A stretch of DNA of 64,000 nucleotides from Neorhodopirellula pilleata (GTDB lineage: Bacteria; Planctomycetota; Planctomycetia; Pirellulales; Pirellulaceae), in NCBI RefSeq assembly GCF_007859915.1, contig NZ_SJPM01000002.1, positions 1-64,000 of the forward strand, in the 5' to 3' direction. The position numbers and the translations under genes are program-made. A model generated the notes under the pieces. It saw only the letters and a program-made list of their open reading frames with translations. It searched no databases and had not been told where the DNA came from. Of the stretch, positions 46,214-55,700 are shown in pieces (positions within the stretch are counted from its first letter, which is position 1; each line of letters starts with the position of its first letter).

Positions 46214-49200
46214 CTAATCGCGGACAATGAATTCATCGAGGTTCAGAACCATTCGAAGCGTCGCGATCCAAGCCGCGTTCTCTTCAGCATTGACCTGATC
46301 GTAACGATGGTTTGAGGCAAGCCGCGCCGCGTCATCCGGGTGCGACTGGTAGTACTGCCTTGCGGTTTTCAATAATTGTTCAAATCGATCGAGTTCCGAC
46401 TTCTGTGGATGACGAGCGATGCACAAACGCAGTGCGTATCGCAGACGCTGGCGATCGTCGCCGCCGCCTTCGATCAAGACCCGCCGCGCCATCGCTTGGG
46501 CCGCTTCGGTAAAGACGCCGTTGTTGAGCGTGACCAACGCTTGCAGTGGCGTGTTACTCGTTTCACGTTGCAGACGCGTCGTGTTGGAATCGGGACAGTC
46601 GAAACTGATCAAGGTCGGGTGCGGTGAAGTGCGTTTGAAGAACGTGTACATGCCACGTCGATAGGCATCGTCGCCTCCGCTGGTAGTCCATTTAAAATTA
46701 TTCGCGTAGCTGAGTTCCGCGACCCCAGGCGGCAAGGGCGGGAACACACTCGGGCCGCCGACTTTGTGGCTCAGCAAACCGCTCACATCAAGATGCAAAT
46801 CGCGGATCACTTCGGCCGACACACGCAAGCGGTTTTGTCGGGCGAACAAGTCATTGGTCGGGTCCTTTTGAACTAAGTCGTCGCGGTGCGCCGATGCTTG
46901 CTGGTAAGTCGCACTCATCACGATGGTCTTGATCAACGTCTTGCGACTCCACATCATGTCATGGGAAAACTGCCACGCCAGCCAATCGAGTAATTGAGGG
47001 TGTGTCGGTAGTTCGCCACGGACGCCGAAGTCATTGACGGTCGGCACAATCCCACGTCCGAACAGATCAGCCCAAACGTGATTGACGGTAACCCGGCTGG
47101 TCAGCGGATGAGCGGGATCGACCAACCAAGATGCCAAATCGAGTCGGTCGGCAGGATGTCCTGTTTTTCGAGAACGCAGCGGATGCGTACGCGAGATCAT
47201 CTCCAAAACGTCGCTTTGGACTTCCTCGGCGGGTTGTAAAAAATCACCACGGTGCAGCAACTTGGTCTTTCGGTCTGCCGCACGGATCACCCGTACCGTC
47301 ATCGTGGGGCTTTCGGGAGTTTGCTTCTTTCGTTTTTCTAGTCGCTGAATCAATTTCGATATTCTCGGATCGATACTCGCTACATGGTAGGCGATTGTCT
47401 TGACGTTTTTCGCCGACCGTTCGGGCGGAGCGACTCGCAAGGCCTCGGCGACCTCCTTGGGTAGGTTGGCCAACGGATCGAATCCGCTCATGGTTGAGAG
47501 GCGAAAGCGACCGAGCGTGTGCTGACCGCCGTAGCTCTGATCGATCACGACGCGCAAGTAACGATGGTCGCTCGCATCCAACGGAACCGTCGCGAAACCG
47601 ATCCATTGATGCTGCTTTCCCGTCTCAGGCGAGATCGCCCAGCCCGTTTTCTCGTCGGCCGAAAGGGCACCTTCGGCTGGGAATTTCGATTGCGAAAAAT
47701 CAGAAGTTGCCGCCGTGAAAACAACCTCGACCGGATCTTGGAACTCACGGTCGGGGCTGACAAACAATCGGATTTGACTGACGACAAAATTGCCGTTGGG
47801 AGCTCGCCCGGGCCCTTTCTTGGCCAGCGTCTCGTCGGTGAGAGCTTCCAAACGGATACCGGTCAGCGGACGTTCGGGCAGCTTGAACTCCAGCGAGTAT
47901 CGGTCTTGGTCGGCGACCGAGCCGGTAACCAAAAGCGAGCCATCATCCTGGGACGCAAATTCAGCTTCGCTGTCCGCAGTGGCGCTGAGCACGGACGGCG
48001 TTGCAAAGCTGACCGGGTCGCGGTCCGCTGCGGCAATGGAGTCCGTCATCTCGGCGGTCCATTGATCGATCTTTGGCTGAATCTCGGCGATCGCGTTTTC
48101 AAGTTCCTGTTCCAACTCTTGAACCTGTCGATCATATTCGGCTTGATCGATTGCGTGCTGCCGCAATGCCTGTTCACTGCGAGGCACGTCCATGTTGGCT
48201 TCGTCGGCGCTGTTGAAGAACGCAAAGAGTTGAAAATATTCACGCTGGGTGATCTGATCGTACTTGTGCGTATGGCAACGAGCGCACGTCATCGTTAAGC
48301 CCATCCAGATCGCGCCGGTCGTTTCGGTGCGATCAAACGTGGCTTCGACGCGAAACTCCTCCTGGTCGACACCGCCTTCCGTGTTGGTCAGCGTTTGCCG
48401 ATGAAACGCGGTCGCGAGTCGTTGATCCGTCGATGGTTCTGGCAAGAGATCACCGGCGAGTTGTTCGATCGTGAATTGGTCGTACGGCAGATCTCGATTG
48501 ATCGCATCGATGACCCAGTCACGATAACGCCACGCATTGGGTCGAGGCTTGTCCTTTTCATATCCATCCGAATCCGCATAGCGCGCCTTGTCGAGCCAAT
48601 GCCGCCCCCAACGCTCACCGAAGGCTTCCGAAGCCAACAGCCGATCGACGAGCTCTTCATAGGCGTCATGCGACGAATCTGCAATGAACGCATCGACTTG
48701 CTGCGGCGTCGGGGGCAAACCGACGAGGTCGTACGACAACCGCTTGATCAACGTCACACGATCGGCGTGCTCGGACGGTTCAATACCATGGTGTTGCAAA
48801 TTGGCGAGGACGAACAGGTCAATGGGATTACGAACCCATTCGCTACTCTTTTCCGTTGCCGGCAACGTTGGCTCGGTAAGTGGTTGATAGGCCCAATGCG
48901 TTTCAAATGCGGCGCCGCTTTCGATCCAACGAGCAAGGTGGCCGATCTCTTGGTCGGACAAACGTTCACCATCGGGAGGCATTCGCAGCGAATCGTCCGA
49001 GCTCATAACTCGGCGCATCAACTCGCTATTCTCAGGTTGCCCTTGGATGATCGCCTGTTGGCCTGAATCGAGCTTCATCGTCGCTCGACTCGAATCCACC
49101 AACGACAAACCCGCTTCGGCCTCATCGGGTCCGTGGCAGACGATGCAGTGTTTCGCCAACAGCGGTTGGATGTCGCGACTGAACCGAGTGACTTCGTTCG

Positions 49201-49336
49201 CAAGCGTCGGCGTCGGCTGCGAGCTCGCCGAGGAAACCAATGTCAAAGCAGCTATCGAAAGGAAGACGGCGAAAAAAAATGGGCGAACAATCGTCGAGAT
49301 TATCCGACTTGCAGTCACGTGCATTTTGAAAATCAT
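46214..49336 (-). CDS. Planctomycete cytochrome c domain protein with DUF1549 and DUF1553 (PSD1 family)
   Basis: A 1040-residue exported protein. A hydrophobic signal segment (about 16-38) precedes one heme site, CIVCH (about 64-68), in a planctomycete-type cytochrome c domain (FSRDIQPLLAKHCIVCHGPD). DUF1549 follows (LDKARYADSDGYEKDKPRPN; YDQFTIEQLAGDLLP), then a lectin-like/PSD1 middle part with a coiled-coil stretch around QVQELEQELENAIAEIQPKI, and DUF1553 at the C-terminus (DLASWLVDPAHPLTSRVTVN; VTLNNGVFTEAAQAMARR). I prefer the ATG at 49336, preceded by GGAAAG; the frame is open 26 residues further to 49414. The role is unknown; the pairing with DUF1501 is typical. Its single heme points to electron transfer. 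Confidence 0.92.
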   Translation of the reverse strand: MIFKMHVTASRIISTIVRPFFFAVFLSIAALTLVSSASSQPTPTLANEVTRFSRDIQPLLAKHCIVCHGPDEAEAGLSLVDSSRATMKLDSGQQAIIQGQPENSELMRRVMSSDDSLRMPPDGERLSDQEIGHLARWIESGAAFETHWAYQPLTEPTLPATEKSSEWVRNPIDLFVLANLQHHGIEPSEHADRVTLIKRLSYDLVGLPPTPQQVDAFIADSSHDAYEELVDRLLASEAFGERWGRHWLDKARYADSDGYEKDKPRPNAWRYRDWVIDAINRDLPYDQFTIEQLAGDLLPEPSTDQRLATAFHRQTLTNTEGGVDQEEFRVEATFDRTETTGAIWMGLTMTCARCHTHKYDQITQREYFQLFAFFNSADEANMDVPRSEQALRQHAIDQAEYDRQVQELEQELENAIAEIQPKIDQWTAEMTDSIAAADRDPVSFATPSVLSATADSEAEFASQDDGSLLVTGSVADQDRYSLEFKLPERPLTGIRLEALTDETLAKKGPGRAPNGNFVVSQIRLFVSPDREFQDPVEVVFTAATSDFSQSKFPAEGALSADEKTGWAISPETGKQHQWIGFATVPLDASDHRYLRVVIDQSYGGQHTLGRFRLSTMSGFDPLANLPKEVAEALRVAPPERSAKNVKTIAYHVASIDPRISKLIQRLEKRKKQTPESPTMTVRVIRAADRKTKLLHRGDFLQPAEEVQSDVLEMISRTHPLRSRKTGHPADRLDLASWLVDPAHPLTSRVTVNHVWADLFGRGIVPTVNDFGVRGELPTHPQLLDWLAWQFSHDMMWSRKTLIKTIVMSATYQQASAHRDDLVQKDPTNDLFARQNRLRVSAEVIRDLHLDVSGLLSHKVGGPSVFPPLPPGVAELSYANNFKWTTSGGDDAYRRGMYTFFKRTSPHPTLISFDCPDSNTTRLQRETSNTPLQALVTLNNGVFTEAAQAMARRVLIEGGGDDRQRLRYALRLCIARHPQKSELDRFEQLLKTARQYYQSHPDDAARLASNHRYDQVNAEENAAWIATLRMVLNLDEFIVRD

Positions 49337-49458
49337 CGCTTTGGTCTTTCCATATCGTTCTTGATTCCGTTCAGATGCTCGGGCACGAACTCGGGACACG
49401 GTGATCTTTCGCACGAACCGCCAAGACTCAATGGCACAATCATAATTCGAATTCTAAG

Positions 49459-49809
49459 TTAGGTGGCGGACCGAAAAACGAAATACACGGCTCCCATGAT
49501 ACAGAACGCAGCCCACAGATAATCGAGTTTGAGCGGTTGCTGCATGTAAAAGACCGCGAATGGCACGAAGACGCTTAGAGTGATTACTTCCTGCAGAATC
49601 TTCAATTGGCCGAGGTTCATCTGCGTGTACCCGATTCGATTCGCGGGCACCTGAATCAGATATTCAAAAAACGCGATACCCCAGCTCACAAGTACGGCGA
49701 TTATCCACGGCCGACCATCCAGGTTCTTTAGGTGAGCGTACCATGCGAACGTCATGAACACGTTTGACAGCACGAGTAACGCTGCCGTCTTCCAAAACAC
49801 GGGTCCCAT
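49459..49809 (-). CDS. DMT-family small membrane protein (DUF486-like)
   Basis: A 116-residue protein with four hydrophobic helices (FWKTAALLVLSNVFMTFAWY; WIIAVLVSWGIAFFEYLI; VITLSVFVPFAVFYMQQ; YLWAAFCIMGAVYFVF). The stretch VPANRIGYTQMNLGQLKILQ with its conserved N/R/G/Q pattern is characteristic of the DUF486 (DMT superfamily) group. Small DMT proteins such as EmrE dimerise to make a transporter; the substrate of DUF486 proteins is not known. It lies between the DUF1549/1553 gene (122 bp away) and a repeat-filled gap, with no evident functional link to either side. Confidence 0.87.
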   Translation of the reverse strand: MGPVFWKTAALLVLSNVFMTFAWYAHLKNLDGRPWIIAVLVSWGIAFFEYLIQVPANRIGYTQMNLGQLKILQEVITLSVFVPFAVFYMQQPLKLDYLWAAFCIMGAVYFVFRSAT

Positions 49810-50002
49810 TCAAACCTTCTCCAACTGCCAACGATGAGGTGAGCATTCGAATCGCCAATCGCCCGAAATCGGTGAGATCGACCGTTCGGTACAATAAACA
49901 ACTGAGATGACCATCGAAACAAGACTGATCGCGAAGACGACTTTGCCGAAAAAAACCAAACCCGCAAAAAGTAGTCCCATGCAGACTGTGCATGACAGAA
50001 GA

Positions 50003-50123
50003 CTAGTGGTCTGTCACAGCTAAACATTAGGGTTCGCTGTAGTAGATCTTGTTAAAGATCCGACCGCTACAGGATCTTTAACAAGATCCACTACCCTAAC
50101 TTTTAGCTGTGACAGACCACTAG
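50003..50123. repeat. CTAG-ended element (beta family) with nested hairpin
   Basis: CTAGTGGTCTGTCACAGCTA at the left and its reverse complement TAGCTGTGACAGACCACTAG at the right; the arms extend about 30 bp with two mismatches. Inside, 50039-50061 and 50072-50094 form the GTGGATCTTGTTAAAGATCC hairpin, also found alone at 39472-39529. The rest of the gap 49810-50330 shows no convincing gene apart from the possible fragment at 50124-50292. Confidence 0.92.
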
Positions 50124-50292
50124 CGCCCCCGAGAGTTTGCATGTCCCGAATCAGGTTGACGCGCGGGCGCAGGTTTGCAATCCGTGCTGCAGCGATCGGA
50201 TCCGGAGTCGCTTGATACTTTTGAACCAAGAGTTTCCGGATTTCTGCAAGCACCTTCGTTCTTTCAAACTGAAAATCACGCAGATTTCGCAA
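50124..50292 (-). pseudogene. Possible 5' gene fragment cut by a CTAG element
   Basis: From the ATG at 50292 the frame reads MRNLRDFQFERTKVLAEIRK and continues for about 56 ordinary residues (LLVQKYQATPDPIAAARIAN...) until it enters the element at 50123, after which the translation is element sequence. The first part looks protein-like, the second does not. No continuation is obvious on the far side of the element. No family is recognised. Confidence 0.3.
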
Positions 50293-50330
50293 TCAATGCT
50301 ATCACTAAAACGGAGCTTGAAATTTCGCGA

Positions 50331-52766
50331 TCAAGGTTTCTGTACTTGAGCAGAATTGGAGTCGACTTCAGTGGAAGTTAAATTAGCTGGTGATATCCCT
50401 GCCCGCATGATGCGGCACGCGGCCAGTAGTTCAAATGATTGCTTGACCAAAGTCTCGACTTGTGCGTCTTCGTTAGTTACCGCGATCGCATTGGAGGCGG
50501 CCTCAGAAACAATCCCAATTTGAAACCTATCCGCCGTTTGACGCAATCGTTCGGCTAACGCGACAAACGATTGACCGTCGCCATCGTCGGCTGCCTCGAC
50601 GAGCCGTTCTATTTGCTCGCCGATGGCAAGCAGTACGTCGCCGTCGGATGAAACCCCAGAATTTAACTCGACTTGAAGTGCTCCGGATTCGACAATTTCA
50701 ATAAAGTATTCGGTCAAAACGGGATCAAACTGCGATCCGGAGCAACGACGAAGCTCGGCGACGGCGCTCGTGACACCCATGCCTTTTCGATAGGGTCGAT
50801 CAGAAACCATCGCGTCGAAAGAATCGACGATGGTTAGAATGCGTGACCCAATCGGAATATCCTCTCCCCAGAATTTTTGTTTCTCGCTGCATTGGACACC
50901 ACCGTATCGGTAGTGATGGTACTTGACAATGTCTGTCAAACCTTGATTCTTGAACGAGTGTCTTATGATCTCTACTCCGATCCGATCATGTTTCTCCATG
51001 AATTCCCATTCTTCAGCGTTCAGTGCCTCAGGTTTAAGGAGGATCGCATCTGGAACGCCGACCTTGCCGATGTCATGCAGCAGCGCTGCAGTCTCAACGA
51101 CGTAAACGTCCTTAGGACTTAAGACACGCTGAGCGAGAAGCGAAGCATACGTTGAAACGCGGTTGGAGTGCATTGCGGTTTCATGGTCTCTGAAAGTCAA
51201 TGCAGAAAACAGCGCCGTGACAGCCGAGTAAGGTATCGAGGGAGCAACGCTCGCTTCTTCAGCGGGTTTGGTGCGAGAAATCTTGGATTCATCAACGATT
51301 AAGTCTGCCGGAACAGTGTCAAACCTAACAACCTGGTTTCGTCCATTTCGTTTAGCGACGTAAAGACATTTGTCGGCTTGGTCAAGCATGTCTTGGGGAG
51401 CGGCGGCGCCCAGTGAGAACGCCGAGATTCCGAGGCTTGCCGTGATTGTGAAATCTGGGAACTGCATTTCGCTCATCCGGATGCGTATCGATTCGGCGGC
51501 AGCCTCGGCATCTGCAATGTCGAGTCCGGGCATGAGAATTGCAAACTCTTCGCCGCCATAGCGGCAAACGACGTCATTCTTGCGGGTCATTTTGTTGAGC
51601 AGAGCACCGGTTTGGCGAAGCACTTCGTCGCCCATGCTATGTCCGTAGGTATCATTGATCGATTTAAAGAAATCGATGTCCACCATCATTCCGCACAACG
51701 GTATGTTGCTGTTTGTTGCTTCACTCCAGTGCTCTTCAAACAGTTCAAAGAAGGTTCGGCGATTGATGCAAGACGTCAACGGATCACGGGTAGCTAAATA
51801 ACGCAATTCCTCGTTCTGTTTTGTGATTTCCTTTTTCGATACACTCAACTCTTCCAATGTCGACAAGAGCGCAGAACGGTTACGTTCTAGTGGCGTTACG
51901 TCGGTGAACGCCATCATCACCCCTTTGTACTTGCCCTCGTCATCGAGTACCGGCGACGAGTTTACCGAGAATATCGATCTGATTTGGCCGTTAGCATCGG
52001 CTAGTTGCATCTGAGTTCCGTGCACCGTGCCGGCTGGAATCTCGGTTGTGCTGCAATTAGGTGCCTCTGAGATTCGCCACGCCAAATCATACAGACCGCT
52101 CCCGAGAAGCTCTTCTTGGGTCTTGCCGACATACTTCGCGAAACTCTGATTGGCTAAGACAATACGGTCTTCGGTGTCTATAACGATAACGCCTTCGGCA
52201 AAGCTGTTGAGCACTTCTCGAACGCGAGGTGGCACGCTCTTGTTCGGATCGAGATAGCGTAAAATGCGACGCAAATGCAACCAGCACGCTAGACCAACGA
52301 GCATTGCCACAAAACTCAGCAGTTTTGCCAATGAAGGACTGACGTATTGATTCGCTCCAGCATAAATGGGGCTGAATTGGATTTCGATCTGGCCCCACTT
52401 TGTCTTCGTGTTTTCTATCTGCACCACATAGATTCCGTCCTGATGCCCTACAGCAAGATCGTTCCACGTTTCCGCATGCGAGCCCACGGCGACAACAAGG
52501 TCACCGTTGTGTCGACGCAATCCCACCGAGATTAAATCGGGGTTTTGAGTAGCGAATAGTTCGAACTGTTTTCCGGCTTTTTGGAGATCGTAATCTCCGA
52601 CACAGGCACTGATGTTTGCGGACAATGCCTCGCACAACTTGGCCCGATTTGCTACCTGATATACACGTTCGTCTGGTATGAGCCCAGCCAAATGCGCAAG
52701 AAGAATCGCCGCAATGCACAGCATGATGATGCTGAAATTGATTCGAGCGAGGCTGCTTATTTTCAT
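50331..52766 (-). CDS. Membrane PAS-GGDEF-HD protein for cyclic di-GMP turnover
   Basis: An 811-residue signalling protein. Two membrane helices (about 8-30 and 142-162) enclose a periplasmic sensor of about 110 residues. A PAS domain follows (about 185-295), then GGDEF (about 325-490) with the active motif RYGGEEF (about 402) and the inhibitory I-site RxxD (RKND) five residues before it, so cyclase activity with product inhibition is likely. An HD phosphohydrolase domain (about 530-690) has ALLHDIGKVGVPD (about 564) and HHYRYGG (about 618), where the usual HHExxDGxGYP of HD-GYP is degenerate. The last 100 residues are helical. The ATG at 52766 overlaps the stop of the giant repeat protein (ATGA), so the two are co-translated. 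Confidence 0.9.
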   Translation of the reverse strand: MKISSLARINFSIIMLCIAAILLAHLAGLIPDERVYQVANRAKLCEALSANISACVGDYDLQKAGKQFELFATQNPDLISVGLRRHNGDLVVAVGSHAETWNDLAVGHQDGIYVVQIENTKTKWGQIEIQFSPIYAGANQYVSPSLAKLLSFVAMLVGLACWLHLRRILRYLDPNKSVPPRVREVLNSFAEGVIVIDTEDRIVLANQSFAKYVGKTQEELLGSGLYDLAWRISEAPNCSTTEIPAGTVHGTQMQLADANGQIRSIFSVNSSPVLDDEGKYKGVMMAFTDVTPLERNRSALLSTLEELSVSKKEITKQNEELRYLATRDPLTSCINRRTFFELFEEHWSEATNSNIPLCGMMVDIDFFKSINDTYGHSMGDEVLRQTGALLNKMTRKNDVVCRYGGEEFAILMPGLDIADAEAAAESIRIRMSEMQFPDFTITASLGISAFSLGAAAPQDMLDQADKCLYVAKRNGRNQVVRFDTVPADLIVDESKISRTKPAEEASVAPSIPYSAVTALFSALTFRDHETAMHSNRVSTYASLLAQRVLSPKDVYVVETAALLHDIGKVGVPDAILLKPEALNAEEWEFMEKHDRIGVEIIRHSFKNQGLTDIVKYHHYRYGGVQCSEKQKFWGEDIPIGSRILTIVDSFDAMVSDRPYRKGMGVTSAVAELRRCSGSQFDPVLTEYFIEIVESGALQVELNSGVSSDGDVLLAIGEQIERLVEAADDGDGQSFVALAERLRQTADRFQIGIVSEAASNAIAVTNEDAQVETLVKQSFELLAACRIMRAGISPANLTSTEVDSNSAQVQKP

Positions 52767-55700
52767 GAGCTTGATTCCGACTCCGACTGCATTCCCGCAG
52801 AGATAATCTGAGCGACGGATTTGTCGTCTACGTTAAGGCATCGTGTTGGATTATTGACAATATGGATCACGTCAAATCCAGCCCAGGTCGGAAGGGAGGA
52901 AGCGAGCAGGGAAAACAGGTACGATCCTCCGACGCACCATGCCGCGATGCCTGCGGAGGCCCCAACGAACAATGTTGTTGCGGTGCCGCTGGCCAGCTGG
53001 AGTGTTGCTTGGCGTTCATCCTCTTGCGACAGGAACTGACTTAAGCTGAACTGTAGGTCAGAGTTTTCGACGATGAAATTCATTCGTGCCGATTCTTCGG
53101 AATAATCCGCAGAAACCAGGATCCTTCGCAAATAGGAACTCCACGGCTTGAAGGTCATTTCGGTTGTTTGCAAGTTTCCGAGATTTTGTTCTTTGCCGTC
53201 AGCGACACTCTGGGCAATCATGCCATAGAGCAGATCCGTGTCCTTGGGTGGTAAATTGCCCGAGTCGTCGGAAGTCTTGGCCGTTTCGTCCACCTCTGTG
53301 GATGGTCCCATCGAATGCTCAGGAATGAATTCTGGGGGCGTCGTCACTGGGTTTGATTCAGGTTCGGACTCAGGCAGCGGCTCTGGTTCTGGCGTTGGAT
53401 TTGGCGGTGGCGGCGGAGGTGGCGGCGGAGGTGGTGGCGGAGGTGGCGGCGGAGGTGGCGGCGCGGGACCACCAACTGAGACCAGGATCGTGACCGTTGC
53501 TGTGGCGGAATTCACGCTGCCATCGTTAGCGGCATAAGTGAACGAGACTAATCCATAAAATCCTGGTGCTGCTTCATAGCTCCAGCTTCCGTTTGACTGG
53601 AGTGTCAAGCTACCGGAACTTGGCCCAGCGATCAGCACGGCAGTCAAGGAATCGCCCTCGACGTCCGAATCGTTCGCGAGTAATCCATTTGACGCGTTGA
53701 TGTTGATCGTTTCGCCAACGTTGATTTGTGCGGCATCGTCGACTGCGATGGGGGCGTCATTGATCGCGTTGATCGTTAATGCGACCGTGGTTTCACTCGA
53801 ATACGTCGTTCCGTCAAAAACCCTGTAAGTAAACTCATCAATGCCGTTGAAGTTGTGGTCTGGCGTATATGCGAATGATCCATCAGTTTGAAGAATCAAT
53901 TGCCCGTGAGCCACATCTTGATTGAGTACAGCAGTTAAGGTGTCCGAGATATCGTTGTCATGGTCATTCGAGAGTACGTTGTTGTTTAAGACATTGTCTT
54001 CGTTCAACGAGTAGTTGTCAGCAACTCCGACTGGCGTATCGTTGACGTTGGTGACGGCAGCAGTTTGCGCCGAAGCGAGCGGTCCTTCGTTGTTGCCTTC
54101 GCCGTCGGTGTAGGTGACTTCGACGCTGATTTGCGAACCGACGTCGGCGTCACCCAGCGTATAGGTGCTGGCCGTGGCTCCGCCGATATTGACGCCGTCT
54201 CTCAGCCATTGGTAACTGAACGCTCCCAAACCGTCGTTGTCACTGATGCCGCTGGTGTCGGCGGTCAGCGTTTGGTCTTCGGTTACCGTGCCCGTGATGG
54301 CTGGAATGCCAACCGGCGTATCGTTGACTGCCGTGATGTCGACGTTGACCGTACCAAGATTCTGATCAACTCCACCACCAGTGCCGGTGTTGCCGTTGTC
54401 GTTAATGACGACCCCGATCGTATCGGCGTTATCACCGTTGGTGTGCGGTGTACCATGAACGTAGGTGATGTTGCTGGCGTTGTCGAAGTAGTTGTTGAGG
54501 TCGGTCAACGTGCCGGTGAACGTCCGAGCCGTCGCCGTGCCGCCAATCGTGATGCCGGTCCCGGCGGCGCCAGTCAGTTGGCCGCCTGTGGTAGTGGAAA
54601 GAGTGGCGGTCAGTGTTCCGCTGGCGGCATCGACGTCACTGAAGTTGATCGCGGAGAGATCAATGTTGCTGGCAACGTCTTCGGTGACGGTGATGTCGGT
54701 TGGCAAGCTGCCAACATTGGTCGGATCGTCGTTGGTCGCGATGAGGTTAATCGTTTGCGAAGCCGAGTCTTCTTCGCTGCTGCCATCAGCCGTCAGGCCC
54801 GGATCGGTGCCCGTGTTGCCACCGTCGTTAACCGTGACCGTAATCGTCGTCGAAGCCGAAGGCGTGTCGCTGCCGTTGTTGTAAACAATCGAGCCTGTGC
54901 CAACGCCAGTTAGCAGGTTATTGATTTGCGCCAACGTACCGGTCAGGATCACGCTGCCCGTTCCGTTGCCGCTGCTGATCGCAATCCCCGAATCACCCGC
55001 CGCGACCGCGATCGAGCCTTCACCGACGGCAATCGTCGCTGTCATTGTGCCGGATCCCGCATCGACATCCGTGACACTGAAGCCCGTACCATGGATATTC
55101 AGGTTGGTCTGTTCATTGACGCTGTAAGCAGAACCGGGGCCAACCACATCGGGAGTGTCGTTCACTCGTTCGATGACGATATCGCGAGTGACCGTGTTGC
55201 TGTTGTCGTCACCATCGTTGACTGTAAAGCTGACCGTGCGATTGGCCGAGGACGGATTGTCGCTGGTGTTGGTGTAGGTGATTGAACGCAGAGCGGCTTC
55301 GTACTGAGCCAGCGTGGCGGAGCCGGTGAGAGTCAGTTCGCCTGTTGTGGCATTCCACGAGCTGCTAATTCCATTCTGGTTGTTGAATGCCAGAACATCT
55401 TGTCCGTCGACATAGTTACCGGTGATGGCCACGACGGCCGATTCGATGTTTGTACCGTCAAGGTCGGTGATTGCCAAAGTCGAAGTGATGGCGACGGTTC
55501 CATCGTTTTCGGTGTAGTTGAGTGCAGTGCTTTCTATGGAGGTCTGGACGGGAGCATCGTTGACCGCTGTGAAGCCAATGTCACGCGACTGAGTGTTGCT
55601 GTTCGCGTCGCCGTCGTTGACGGTAAAGCTGACGGTGCGAGTTCCTGTTGTCGGATCATCGCTGAGGTTTTCAAACGTGACGCTGCGAAGTGCCGCTTCG

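Noticed and set aside
49664..50027. Minus-strand frames overlapping the DUF486-like gene
   Set aside because: Cys/Arg/Ser-rich and out of frame with the clear membrane protein; no similarity to anything I know.
53238..53537. Plus-strand open frame with a long polyglycine run
   Set aside because: It is the antisense image of the polyproline codons of the giant protein; the rest of the frame has no protein-like character.
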